This document shows, piece after piece, positions 31,917-40,569 of a stretch of 64,000 bases of DNA. Both the position numbers and the translations under genes were made by a program. Source of the DNA: Pseudomonas sp. B21-023 (GTDB lineage: Bacteria > Pseudomonadota > Gammaproteobacteria > Pseudomonadales > Pseudomonadaceae); contig NZ_CP087190.1 of NCBI RefSeq assembly GCF_024749165.1, positions 434,001 to 498,000 of the forward strand, read 5' to 3'. The stretch's first letter is position 1. Each line of letters starts with the position of its first letter. The notes under the pieces were generated by a model. That model made no database searches. It worked only from the letters and a program-made list of their open reading frames with translations, and was not told the DNA's origin.

Positions 31917-34476
31917 CTCAAGCGCAAGGCCGGAATCGCTTGGCGAGTACCTGGCCCACCTCCCCCTGAGCGACGAGCAACGCGCGGAACTTGCCCGTTG
32001 CACCTCGTTCAGCGAGCTGCATCAACGCCTGGCGGCCAACCCGGCCGCCGCCACCACCGAGGCCGTCCAGGCTTCGGTGGGGGCCCGTCTTACCGTAGGC
32101 AGCGCCGCCGAACTGGAAGAGGCCGAGATGCTCGGCGTCGATGGCAGCGGCCGCCTGTGCCTGAAGATCGCCCCACCGATCAAACGCACCAAGGTCGTGC
32201 CCGAGCCGTGGCGCACCAACGTGCTGATCCGCATGTGGCGGCGCATGACCGGTCGCACCAACGCCCCGCAGCCGCCCAAGCGCGAGCTGCCCCCGGCACG
32301 CTGGCGCACGGTCGGCTCGATCCGCCGCTACATCCTGCTGACCTTGATGATTGGCCAGACCATTGTCGCCGGCTGGTACATGAAGGGCATCCTGCCGTAC
32401 CAGGGCTGGTCGTTCGTCGACCTCGACGAAGTCATCCACCAGCCACTGTGGGACACCGTGGTGCAGGTGTGGCCGTATGCGCTGCAGACGTCCATCCTGA
32501 TCCTCTTCGGCATCCTGTTCTGCTGGGTATCGGCGGGCTTCTGGACCGCGCTGATGGGCTTCCTCGAGCTGCTCACCGGGCGTGACAAGTACAAGATCTC
32601 CGGCAGCAGCGCCGGCAACGAGCCGATTCCCGCCGAGGCGCGTACCGCGCTGGTGATGCCGATCTGCAACGAAGACGTGCCACGGGTGTTCGCGGGCCTG
32701 CGTGCCACCTTCGAGTCGGTGGCTGCCAGCGGCAACCTCGACCGCTTCGACTTCTTCGTGCTCAGCGATACCAACGACACCGATATCGCCGTGGCCGAAC
32801 AACAGGCCTGGCTCGACGTGTGTCGCGAGACCAAGGGCTTCGGCCGCATCTTCTACCGTCGTCGCCGGCGCCGGGTGAAGCGCAAGAGCGGCAACCTCGA
32901 CGACTTTTGCCGCCGCTGGGGCGGCGATTACAAGTACATGGTCGTGCTCGACGCCGACAGCGTCATGAGCGGCGAGTGCCTGAGCAGCCTGGTGCGCCTG
33001 ATGGAGGCCAATCCGGACGCCGGCATCATCCAGACCGGGCCGAAAGCTTCGGGCATGGATACCCTTTATGCGCGCATGCAGCAGTTCGCTACCCGCGTAT
33101 ACGGCCCGCTGTTCACCGCCGGCCTGCACTTCTGGCAGTTGGGGGAGTCGCACTACTGGGGCCACAACGCGATCATCCGCATGAAGCCATTCATCGAGCA
33201 CTGCGCCCTGGCGCCATTGCCGGGCAAGGGCGCGTTTGCCGGTGCAATCCTTTCCCACGACTTCGTCGAGGCCGCACTGATGCGTCGGGCCGGCTGGGGC
33301 GTGTGGATCGCCTACGACCTGCCGGGCAGTTACGAAGAGCTGCCGCCGAACCTGCTCGACGAGCTCAAGCGCGACCGTCGCTGGTGCCACGGCAACCTGA
33401 TGAACTTCCGCCTGTTCCTGGTCAAGGGCATGCACCCGGTGCACCGCGCTGTGTTCCTCACTGGCGTGATGTCGTACCTGTCGGCGCCGTTGTGGTTCCT
33501 GTTCCTGGTGCTGTCGACCGCGCTTCTGGCGACCAACACGCTGATGGAGCCGCAATACTTCATCGAACCGTTCCAGCTCTACCCGCTGTGGCCGCAATGG
33601 CACCCGGAGAAGGCCATCGCGCTGTTCTCCACCACCATCGTGCTGCTGTTCCTGCCCAAGCTGCTCAGCGTCATCCTGATCTGGGCCAAGGGTGCCACCG
33701 AGTTTGGCGGGCGTATCAAGGTCACCTTGTCGATGCTGATGGAGATGCTGTTCTCCATGCTGCTGGCACCGGTGCGGATGATCTTCCACACCCGTTTCGT
33801 GCTGGCCGCGTTCCTCGGCTGGGCCGCGACCTGGAATTCGCCGCAGCGTGACGACGACTCGACTCCGTGGAGCGAGGCGGTACGTCGCCATGGTCCGCAG
33901 ACCCTGCTGGGCATCGCCTGGGCCGGCCTGGTGGCCTGGTTGAACCCGAGCTTCCTGTGGTGGCTGGCGCCGATCGTCGGCTCGCTGGTGCTGTCGATCC
34001 CGGTCTCGGTGATCTCCAGCCGCACCCGCCTGGGCCTGGCGGCCAAGGACGAGAAGCTGTTCCTCATCCCTGAGGAATATGCGACGCCGCAGGAACTGCT
34101 GGCCACCGACCAGTACACCCACGAGAACCGCTGGCATGCCCTGCACGACGGCTTCGTGCGGGCCGTGGTCGACCCACGCCAGAACGCCCTGGCCTGCGCC
34201 ATGGCCACGGCGCGTCACGGCCAGGCGGCGCCGATCGAGGCGCTGCGCGTTGAGCGTGTGGCCAAGGCGCTGGAAGTGGGGCCACAGGGCCTGGACCTGA
34301 ACACCCGCCTGGCGCTGCTCAGCGACCCGGTGGCGCTGTCGCGCCTGCACGAGCAGGTATGGGCCGGGCACAACACGGCGTGGATCGATGTATGGCGCGC
34401 GTCCATCGCCAACGACCCACACTCGCCGCTGCTGCCGCTGCATCCGGAGCACGTGGTCCAGCCAGCACTGGCTTGA
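31909..34476 (+). CDS. opgH: Glucan glucosyltransferase OpgH (MdoH)
   Basis: An 855-residue inner-membrane GT2 enzyme that polymerises glucose from UDP-glucose for periplasmic glucans. Two N-terminal membrane segments (about 140-215) precede the catalytic domain with [13 protein letters not shown], the metal site [12 protein letters not shown] and the processive RDRRW motif, and several C-terminal membrane segments follow. It overlaps opgG and forms the classic opgGH operon. Full family length. Confidence 0.97.
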   Translation: MSNSSARPESLGEYLAHLPLSDEQRAELARCTSFSELHQRLAANPAAATTEAVQASVGARLTVGSAAELEEAEMLGVDGSGRLCLKIAPPIKRTKVVPEPWRTNVLIRMWRRMTGRTNAPQPPKRELPPARWRTVGSIRRYILLTLMIGQTIVAGWYMKGILPYQGWSFVDLDEVIHQPLWDTVVQVWPYALQTSILILFGILFCWVSAGFWTALMGFLELLTGRDKYKISGSSAGNEPIPAEARTALVMPICNEDVPRVFAGLRATFESVAASGNLDRFDFFVLSDTNDTDIAVAEQQAWLDVCRETKGFGRIFYRRRRRRVKRKSGNLDDFCRRWGGDYKYMVVLDADSVMSGECLSSLVRLMEANPDAGIIQTGPKASGMDTLYARMQQFATRVYGPLFTAGLHFWQLGESHYWGHNAIIRMKPFIEHCALAPLPGKGAFAGAILSHDFVEAALMRRAGWGVWIAYDLPGSYEELPPNLLDELKRDRRWCHGNLMNFRLFLVKGMHPVHRAVFLTGVMSYLSAPLWFLFLVLSTALLATNTLMEPQYFIEPFQLYPLWPQWHPEKAIALFSTTIVLLFLPKLLSVILIWAKGATEFGGRIKVTLSMLMEMLFSMLLAPVRMIFHTRFVLAAFLGWAATWNSPQRDDDSTPWSEAVRRHGPQTLLGIAWAGLVAWLNPSFLWWLAPIVGSLVLSIPVSVISSRTRLGLAAKDEKLFLIPEEYATPQELLATDQYTHENRWHALHDGFVRAVVDPRQNALACAMATARHGQAAPIEALRVERVAKALEVGPQGLDLNTRLALLSDPVALSRLHEQVWAGHNTAWIDVWRASIANDPHSPLLPLHPEHVVQPALA

Positions 34477-34491
34477 CTCCGTCGTACCGAT

Positions 34492-34592
34492 AATCGCGGG
34501 GCAAGTCGGGCCGCCGCGTCGCCGCACCCACGCCGTATCAACGGTGCGTGGGAGCGGCGATGCGGCGGCCCGACTTGCCCCGCGATTGTTTT
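34492..34592 (+). terminator. Long REP-related hairpin ending opgGH
   Basis: Inverted arms of about 33 bases (AATCGCGGGGCAAGTCGGGC ... and the inverse, ending GGGGCGATT-like) enclose a short centre and are followed by GTTTTTCCC. The T run and position 15 bases after the opgH stop suggest termination; the arms share the GCGGGGCAAG REP core. Confidence 0.75.
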
Positions 34593-34740
34593 TCCCTCAT
34601 CGATTTTTGGCCAACAAAGTCCCCACCGGCTCTAGGTCCCGGCCTTCGCATGCGTTAGCATCCGTCCCGACATTACGCATCGGTCTGTAGGGCCGTGCTT
34701 ACAAGAAAAATCTGCGTACTTCTTGCTAGGGGACTTGGTG

Positions 34741-35541
34741 ATGATGAAGAAATACCTGTCGCGACTGCTGGTAGGTGCGACCGCCCTGATCGCGGTAGCC
34801 ACCGCCCAGGCCGGCGCCATCGATGACGCGGTCAAGCGCGGCACCCTGCGTGTGGGCATGGACCCGACCTACATGCCGTTCGAAATGACCAACAAACGCG
34901 GCGAGATCATCGGCTTCGAAGTCGACATCCTCAAGGCCATGGCCAAGTCGATGGGCGTCAAGCTGGAGATGGTCTCCACCGCCTACGACGGCATCATCCC
35001 GGCGCTGATGACCGACAAGTTCGACTTCATCGGCAGCGGCATGACCCTCACCCAGGAACGCAACCTGCGCCTGAACTTCAGCGAGCCCTTCATCGTCGTC
35101 GGCCAGACCCTGCTGATCCGCAAGGAGCTGGCGGGCGAGATCAAGTCATACAAGGACCTGAACAACGAGAAGTACCGCCTCACCTCCAAGCTTGGCACCA
35201 CCGGCGAGATGGTCGCGAAGAAGCTGATCGGCAAGGCCAAGTACCATGGCTACGACAACGAGCAGGAAGGGGTGATGGACGTGGTCAACGGCAAGGCCGA
35301 CGCCTTCGTCTACGATTCGCCCTACAACGTGGTGGCGGTGGAGAAGGCCGGCGCCGGCAAACTGGTGTTCCTGGAAGAACCCTTTACCTACGAGCCACTG
35401 GCGTTCGGCCTGAAGAAGGGCGACTACGACAGCATCAACTACATCAACAACTTCCTGCACCAGATCAAGCATGACGGAACCTACGATCGTATCCACGACA
35501 AGTGGTTCAAGAACAAGGACTGGCTGAAGGAAATGGAATAA
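34741..35541 (+). CDS. Polar amino acid ABC transporter, periplasmic binding protein
   Basis: A 266-residue family 3 solute-binding protein. The ATG at 34741 has AGGGGA 7 bases upstream. A signal peptide (about 1-23, ending TAQA-GA) precedes the binding fold: GTLRVGMDPTYMPFEM, GEIIGFEVDILKAMAK, the GSGMTLTQERNLRLNFSEPF block and KLGTTGEMVAKK. It is the first gene of a three-gene transporter operon. The substrate is not determinable from sequence alone. Confidence 0.93.
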   Translation: MMKKYLSRLLVGATALIAVATAQAGAIDDAVKRGTLRVGMDPTYMPFEMTNKRGEIIGFEVDILKAMAKSMGVKLEMVSTAYDGIIPALMTDKFDFIGSGMTLTQERNLRLNFSEPFIVVGQTLLIRKELAGEIKSYKDLNNEKYRLTSKLGTTGEMVAKKLIGKAKYHGYDNEQEGVMDVVNGKADAFVYDSPYNVVAVEKAGAGKLVFLEEPFTYEPLAFGLKKGDYDSINYINNFLHQIKHDGTYDRIHDKWFKNKDWLKEME

Positions 35542-35619
35542 GGCCAGGGCCAAAAACCCAAGCGCTGACCTCGACGCGCAGGTAAACCCTGCGCGTTCGC
35601 ATTTACGGAAGTACCCCAC

Positions 35620-36582
35620 GTGATCAAACACAAGAAAGCACAGTGGCCCTGGCACGGGCTGACCGCGCTGGTCCTGGTGGGCCTGGCGATCAGCCTGTAC
35701 CTGGCCACCTCGATGATTTCCTACGAGTGGCGCTGGAACCGTGTTCCGCAATACTTCGCCTACAAGGCCGAGGAAACCCAGCGTGCCGCCAACCCTGGCA
35801 CGGTCGAGGAAATCGTGGTGTCCGGCGACAACGCCCGGGTCACCCTGAAGGATGAGAGCGGCGACACCCAGGTCGTCGAAGTGGCCAAGGACAGCATGCT
35901 GCTGGCCCGTGGCGACGACGTCGCCGAGGGCGATGCCATCGGCGTCACCCGCCACTGGGCCGCCGGGCCCCTGGCCTGGGGCCTTTGGACCACGCTGTGG
36001 ATCTCGGTCATCTCCGGCGCCCTGGGCCTGGTGATCGGCCTGTTCGCTGGATTGTGTCGGCTGTCGAGCAACCCCACCCTGCGCGACCTGTCCACGGTGT
36101 ATGTCGAACTGGTGCGCGGCACGCCGCTGCTGGTGCAGATCTTCATCTTCTACTTCTTCATCGGTACCGTGCTCAACCTGTCCCGCGAGTTCGCCGGGGT
36201 GGCGGCGCTGGCACTGTTCACCGGCGCCTACGTGGCCGAGATCGTCCGTGCCGGCGTGCAGTCGATCGCCAAGGGCCAGAACGAGGCGGCGCGCTCCCTG
36301 GGCCTGAACGGCGCCCAGTCGATGCGTCACGTGATCCTGCCCCAGGCCTTCAAACGCGTGCTGCCACCGCTGGCCGGGCAGTTCATCAGCCTGGTCAAGG
36401 ACACCTCGCTGGTGTCGGTGATCGCCATCACCGAACTGACCAAGAGCGGCCGCGAGGCCATCACCACCTCGTTCTCGACCTTCGAGATCTGGTTCTGCGT
36501 GGCGGGCCTGTACCTGCTGATCAACCTGCCGCTGTCGCACATCGCCAGCCGGCTCGAGCGGAGGCTTGCGCAAAGTGATTGA
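35620..36582 (+). CDS. Polar amino acid ABC transporter, permease with periplasmic insert
   Basis: A 320-residue inner-membrane permease; typical family members are 210-250. TM1 (about 10-32) is followed by an extra stretch of about 80 residues (35-112) rich in beta-type sequence ([20 protein letters not shown] ...). The usual HisM-like core comes next, with [15 protein letters not shown], the [14 protein letters not shown] signature and the ATPase-docking EAA loop [23 protein letters not shown]. The start is GTG at 35620. It overlaps the ATPase gene by 8 bases. Confidence 0.93.
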   Translation: MIKHKKAQWPWHGLTALVLVGLAISLYLATSMISYEWRWNRVPQYFAYKAEETQRAANPGTVEEIVVSGDNARVTLKDESGDTQVVEVAKDSMLLARGDDVAEGDAIGVTRHWAAGPLAWGLWTTLWISVISGALGLVIGLFAGLCRLSSNPTLRDLSTVYVELVRGTPLLVQIFIFYFFIGTVLNLSREFAGVAALALFTGAYVAEIVRAGVQSIAKGQNEAARSLGLNGAQSMRHVILPQAFKRVLPPLAGQFISLVKDTSLVSVIAITELTKSGREAITTSFSTFEIWFCVAGLYLLINLPLSHIASRLERRLAQSD

Positions 36583-37309
36583 AGTCCGTGACCTGCTGAA
36601 AGTCTTCGACACCCGCGGCCAGGTGGTGCGTGCGGTGGACAACGTCACCACCCAGGTCGCCAAGGGCGAGGTGGTGGTAGTGCTGGGCCCGTCCGGCTCG
36701 GGCAAGTCCACTTTCCTGCGTTGCCTGAACGGCCTGGAGCATTTCGACCAGGGCCATGTGTCCATCAACGGCGTGCAACTGGACGACCCGAAAACCGACA
36801 TCAACGCCTACCGCCGTGAAGTCGGCATGGTGTTCCAGCATTTCAACCTGTTCCCGCACATGACCGTGCTGGAGAACCTGTGCCTGGCGCAGAAGGTGGT
36901 GCGCAAGCGCAACAAGGCCGATCGGGAAGCCAAGGCCCGGGCGTTGCTGGAAAAGGTCGGTATCGCCCAGAAAGCCAACGAGTACCCGTCGCGCCTCTCC
37001 GGTGGCCAGCAGCAGCGGGTAGCCATCGCCCGCGCCCTGGCGATGGACCCGAAGGTGATGTTGTTCGATGAGCCGACCTCGGCGCTCGACCCGGAAATGG
37101 TCGGCGAGGTGCTGGATGTGATGAAGACCCTGGCCCAGGAAGGCATGACCATGGTCTGCGTGACGCACGAGATGGGCTTTGCCCGGGAAGTAGCGGATCG
37201 GGTGTTGTTCTTCGATCACGGCAAGCTGTTGGAAGATTCGCCGCCAAAGGCGTTCTTCGATGCGCCGAAGGACCCACGGGCCCAGGCGTTCTTGCGCCAG
37301 GTGCTGTAG
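36575..37309 (+). CDS. Polar amino acid ABC transporter, ATP-binding protein
   Basis: A 244-residue ATPase with Walker [11 protein letters not shown]-loop in [13 protein letters not shown], signature LSGGQQQR, Walker [15 protein letters not shown] and switch His in [12 protein letters not shown] at 36575 is preferred because GAGG at 36561-36564 lies 10 bases upstream; a TTG at 36566 is too close to it. It overlaps the permease gene and closes the operon. Confidence 0.95.
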   Translation: MIEVRDLLKVFDTRGQVVRAVDNVTTQVAKGEVVVVLGPSGSGKSTFLRCLNGLEHFDQGHVSINGVQLDDPKTDINAYRREVGMVFQHFNLFPHMTVLENLCLAQKVVRKRNKADREAKARALLEKVGIAQKANEYPSRLSGGQQQRVAIARALAMDPKVMLFDEPTSALDPEMVGEVLDVMKTLAQEGMTMVCVTHEMGFAREVADRVLFFDHGKLLEDSPPKAFFDAPKDPRAQAFLRQVL

Positions 37310-37355
37310 GGGGAGCAGCTGCTCATGCCCGGTAATGGCCGCCTGGCAGCAACGG

Positions 37356-37383
37356 TGTGGGGGCGGTGCAACACCGCTCCCAC
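37356..37383 (+). terminator. Hairpin after the ABC transporter operon
   Basis: GTGGGGGCGGTG and CACCGCTCCCAC pair across a 3-base loop, about 47 bases past the operon stop. There is no T run, so it may be a REP remnant or message-stabilising hairpin as much as a terminator. Confidence 0.45.
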
Positions 37384-37408
37384 GAACCCTGTGACGCTTT
37401 AACAAGGG

Positions 37409-38329
37409 CTACTGCCGTATACGGAGGTTTTTATCTGCTGATTGCCAGTGTTGGCGATTCATAGCGCTCATAGCCGCTTTCACGGTGCTCAACGCGTCGA
37501 AATATGCAATTAGCTCAGCCTCCAGCAACGGTATGTGGACAGCTATTTCTCGGCGTAATTTTTCAGCTTTGAAAGCTTTCTGTTCGGTGGTTTTGGTATA
37601 TGTTTTTATTTCTTCCCGGCTGAGGTTGAGAATTTTTTTATGTGCCGCCCCGCCCTCAAGTGTAAACGGTAGTAGTTTATGCAGTGATTGCTCTGCTGTT
37701 GCGGTGTCTATTTTTTTATCTTGATATTGCGTCGATATCGATAGTATCTCTGTGAGTTGGTTTTTTGACTCTATAGTGGATTTAAATTCCTTGAGGAGTT
37801 TCCCAGTCTCAATGAGTCTGGCATTAAATCTTTGTCTTGTTATCTCTGCGGCAGCGACAGGGTTGTCTCCATGTGAAATAAGTGATTTTTGAGCGAGTTG
37901 CTTAAGGGTTCCAACATTTCCAGATGGGTCGCTATAATTGATCGGGTCGCCGTTGCAATAGGCATAGGCATTGTAGTTTCGTTGTAAAAATACCCCGATC
38001 CGATCCGGAGACAAAAAACGCATGAGCCTGGGGCTGTAGACACGGTTGCCATGTCCCAGCAGATAAAGGCCTGCCTGCTCCAGGTATTCGCCGTTATAAG
38101 CCAGCAGGTTTCGCGCGCAACCGGGTCGCAGTTCACCATAGGGTGAATAGGCGTTGTTTTGCTGGACTGCGCCTTGGGCGGTCAGCAGTATGGATTTGGA
38201 TAAGTCGGTCGCCAGAAGTTTGGATTGGGCCAGGGCATATCGCCGAGTATGCGGTGGACTACCCAACGCGAAAATGGAGTCCTTTGTATAGGGCGCGTGT
38301 TTTTTAGTCACCTGCCACACTCCGGTCAT
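37409..38329 (-). CDS. Orphan RHS repeat-associated core protein with A+T-rich toxin-like tail
   Basis: A 306-residue protein if it starts at the ATG at 38329 (MTGVWQVTKK, AAGGA about 10 bases upstream); an in-frame ATG at 38482 would add 51 residues. Residues about 40-145 are the Rhs core: NNAYSPYGELRPG, AYNGEYLEQAGLYLLGHGNR, the YSPRLMRFLSPDRIG block and YCNGDPINYSDPSGN. The tail (about 146-306) is charged and helical (KTTEQKAFKAEKLRREI) with no family I recognise. Its DNA is visibly richer in A and T than its neighbours, a sign of separate acquisition. No immunity gene is seen on its 3' side. Confidence 0.75.
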   Translation of the reverse strand: MTGVWQVTKKHAPYTKDSIFALGSPPHTRRYALAQSKLLATDLSKSILLTAQGAVQQNNAYSPYGELRPGCARNLLAYNGEYLEQAGLYLLGHGNRVYSPRLMRFLSPDRIGVFLQRNYNAYAYCNGDPINYSDPSGNVGTLKQLAQKSLISHGDNPVAAAEITRQRFNARLIETGKLLKEFKSTIESKNQLTEILSISTQYQDKKIDTATAEQSLHKLLPFTLEGGAAHKKILNLSREEIKTYTKTTEQKAFKAEKLRREIAVHIPLLEAELIAYFDALSTVKAAMSAMNRQHWQSADKNLRIRQ

Positions 38330-38485
38330 GAAAGGAGAATCCTTCACGGAGTATCGTCCAGGCCCCGGAGGTCGGTAAACTAGCAAAAATGACAGGTCGA
38401 GCGAGCCCGCGCTGAGTCCCGGGCAGGCGACTTTCCATTCATGCTTGTCGCTGTGCATAACATGCCCTAACAAAACCAACATATC

Positions 38486-38518
38486 TGCTCTTGATCTGCT
38501 CTTGATCTGCTCTTGATC
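38486..38518. repeat. Three tandem copies of an 11-bp unit
   Basis: TGCTCTTGATC occurs three times without interruption just upstream of the Rhs gene, followed by a partial copy (TTGCTTC). The unit may affect expression of the gene or be a hotspot for length change; neither is shown. Confidence 0.85.
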
Positions 38519-38556
38519 TTGCTTCTAAGCGCGCGATAGTTCAGGCGCCACCAATT

Positions 38557-38692
38557 GCGACTTCAGGAGGCCGAACGGAGGGCTTGCGCAGGGAGGTGAC
38601 GGGCATGGATGCCCGTCAAGTGCCGATCAGGCCATGGATGGCCCGTCGGCGCGTCCTCCCGGAGCGAAGCGTAGGGGCCGGATGAATGGAGC
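38557..38692 (-). repeat. Dispersed repeat, left copy (outer part), inverted relative to the right copy
   Basis: The segment runs from GCGACTTCAGGAGGCCG to GGATGAATGGAGC and matches the reverse complement of 40283-40443 closely, including GGAGGTGACGGGCATGGATG and the cccGGAGCGAAGC part, with about 25 bases missing in the middle. The copy continues after the insertion sequence, at about 39993-40110. Confidence 0.85.
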
Positions 38693-38702
38693 GATGTACG
38701 GA

Positions 38703-39992
38703 TCACCCACATGGGTTACACAAAAGTTCACTCACATAGGTGACAACACCTTGAGCGTTACATAACCATCAGTGGCATCCCGCACATCGACCCTGCCAAG
38801 GATGATGGGACCGAAAATAACATCCCAGACGCCATCCCCAACCTGCTCCAGTCCAATGGTCTGGTGCTTGAGCACATAACCTACGTAGATCTTCAAGCCC
38901 CGGCGATTGATGATGCCGTAGCTATCAGCCGGCAAGCTCTCGATATGACTGGGATAGGTCATTTCGGGGAGCTTTTCAGGGAATGGGCGTGGAGATGGCT
39001 GGTAGCAAGACGCCGGTGTTTTCTGCTTCAGCGCTTCATGCAAGCGCTCGTGATTGTAGTGCTGCCGAAAGCGATCAAAGTGCCGTTGTTGAGCCTCCCA
39101 GGCCACTGCCGGCGGCGATGGGAGCGTGCTTTTGAGCGTTCGATGCATGCGCTCGTGGCGGCCATTTTGTTCAGGCCGACCAGGCGCAATGCGCTCGGGA
39201 ATGATGCCTAGACGCAGCCACCAGATCGACAGCTGAGAAAGTCCCGCACGCCCCTTACTGGCAAACGGCACACCGTTATCGGTACGAATCCGCTCAGGCA
39301 GGCCATTCTCTCGGAACACTTGGGTGAAAACGGCCTGGGTTTCCAGCAGGTTGGTATTGGGCATGCTGTGACAGGCGAGCAGGAAACGACTGGCGTGATC
39401 CATGATCGTCAGCGGATAGCACCAGACGCCTGCACCTGTCAGAAATTGACCTTTGTAGTCCGCACTGAACAGCTGGTTAGGCGACTCGGCCTTCTCCCGG
39501 GGGCTTGGGATAGACCGCTACACGCTGACGTAAGCGGCGTGGTTTGATCAATTCGGCTTTCTTGAGGATGTTGTAGATCGCTGTCTTCGAGGGCGGCGCC
39601 TGATCAGGGAAACGCTCCTGCAGCGCAGCCTGGATCTTTTTTGGCCCCGGTTCCGTTTCGCCTCGACTGCGCAATTCGATGATGGCTTCGCGAACTGCGG
39701 CGGGTACGACCCAATCCTGGTTCAACCGGCGGCGGCTGCGTTCTTCCAGCCCCGAAGGCCCCTCTTTCTCATATCGCTCGACCCATTTGTAGCCGGTCTT
39801 TCGGCTGATCTCGTAGGCCTGGCACAGGGCGCTGAAGCTGGGCGGCCCCTGCAGGTAATCCGCGATGAAAAGCATTTTAAGGTCCATAGGTTTCAGCTCT
39901 CGCCAAGGCATGGTCAGATCCTCGAAAACCGACCCTGCCAGTTAAAGACTGTTACCTATGTGCGTGAACTGATTTGTAACCCATGTGGGTGA
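38703..39992 (-). mobile_element. IS481-type insertion sequence, about 1290 bp
   Basis: The ends are inverted repeats: TCACCCACATGGGTTACA at 38703-38720 and its exact complement at 39975-39992, continuing imperfectly inward through a second GTTCAC-CACATAGGT unit. Between them is a single transposase broken by a frameshift. I see no clear target duplication. The element splits the left copy of the dispersed repeat, so it inserted after that repeat was in place. Confidence 0.8.
38732..39911 (-). pseudogene. IS481-family DDE transposase, frameshifted
   Basis: The first part (39911 to about 39500) has the helix-turn-helix region MPWRELKPMDLKMLFIADYL, ISRKTGYKWVERYEKEG. The second part, in another frame, has the catalytic core: SADYKGQF, RTDNGVPFAS and the Glu block PEQNGRHERMHRTLK. 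The frames join around the minus-strand run CCCCCGGGAGAAGG near 39497-39508. Removing one base there gives a continuous protein of about 390 residues (... KPPEKAESPNQLFSADY). It is therefore a one-base insertion, or a +1 frameshift site, or a sequencing error in a homopolymer. Confidence 0.8.
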
Positions 39993-40123
39993 GTCATACC
40001 CCCGCGAGCGGTTTTTGCCTTCTTTTGCCCGCGTGCAAAAGAAGGTCGCCGTAAAGGCGAAAAGGTGAGTGTGCGTCGATATCGCAAATGAATGCGCATA
40101 CAACTTTGAAAACATACGCTCTG

Positions 40124-40164
40124 AAAGTAAAAGTAAAAGTAAAAGTAAAAGTAAAAGTAAAAGT
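40124..40164. repeat. Hexanucleotide microsatellite (AAAGTA), 6.8 copies
   Basis: Six full AAAGTA units plus AAAGT run without interruption at the apex of the inverted repeat. The long open frame across it encodes only Phe-Tyr alternation and is not a gene. Confidence 0.95.
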
Positions 40165-40282
40165 CAATCGGCACCGGTTTTATAGTTGTAAGTGCATTCA
40201 TTTGCGATGTCGACGCATAGTCACCTTTCCGCCCTTACGGCGGGTCCCTTTTTGAAGCATCAAAAAGGAACCAAAAAATGCT

Positions 40283-40443
40283 GCTCCATTCATCCGGCCC
40301 TCCGCTTCGCTCCGGGTTCCCTCACTCCGGCCTTGCTCCCGGGAGGACCGCGCTGAACGCCCCATCCTGGGGCGCAGCGCTTGACGGGCATCCATGCCCG
40401 TCACCTCCCTCCGCAAGACCTCCGCTCGGCCTCCTGAAGTCGC
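40283..40443 (+). repeat. Dispersed repeat, right copy
   Basis: It runs from GCTCCATTCATCCGG to GGCCTCCTGAAGTCGC and is the inverse counterpart of 38557-38692. The copy extends leftward to about 40217 (CACCTTTCCGCCCTTACGG). Such G+C-rich elements occur many times in P. putida group genomes; here the two copies face each other. Confidence 0.8.
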
Positions 40444-40569
40444 GAAGTTACGGGCGGCGCCTGGGCTGGCGCAGCTGTCGCTAGTGGGCTTTGGGGGAAC
40501 CTTCTGATCGCCAAAGCAAAGCCAAAGCCTAGGCCCGGGGCTGGAGATTTGAACGCACGGCCGGAAGGC

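Larger units (their letters stand above)
39993..40569. repeat. Gene-free region: inner arms of a large inverted repeat around a microsatellite
   Basis: Two arms pair: 40050-40112 (AAGGCGAAAAGGTGAG ... ATCGCAAATGAATGC ... ACAACTTTGAAAAC) with the inverse of 40178-40240. Together with the outer arms (38557-38692 and 40283-40443) they form a palindrome of about 250 bases per side, ignoring the insertion sequence. Small hairpins (CCTTCTTTTGC / GCAAAAGAAGG; CCTTTTTG / CAAAAAGG) lie within the arms. The last 125 bases before the chemoreceptor gene hold nothing I recognise. Confidence 0.75.

Noticed and set aside
36566..36574. TTG at 36566 as the start of the ABC ATPase gene
   Set aside because: The only ribosome binding site (GAGG at 36561-36564) is too close to it; GTG at 36575 has correct spacing.
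38693..38702. A target-site duplication flanking the IS481-type element
   Set aside because: The bases next to the left end (GATGTACGGA) and the right end (GTCATACCCC) do not form a convincing direct repeat.
38486..40164. Possible CRISPR-like repeats
   Set aside because: The 11-bp and 6-bp units are directly tandem with no spacers, so they are simple repeats.
39956..40201. An open frame encoding repeated Phe-Tyr
   Set aside because: It is a read-through of the hexanucleotide microsatellite and has no start signals.
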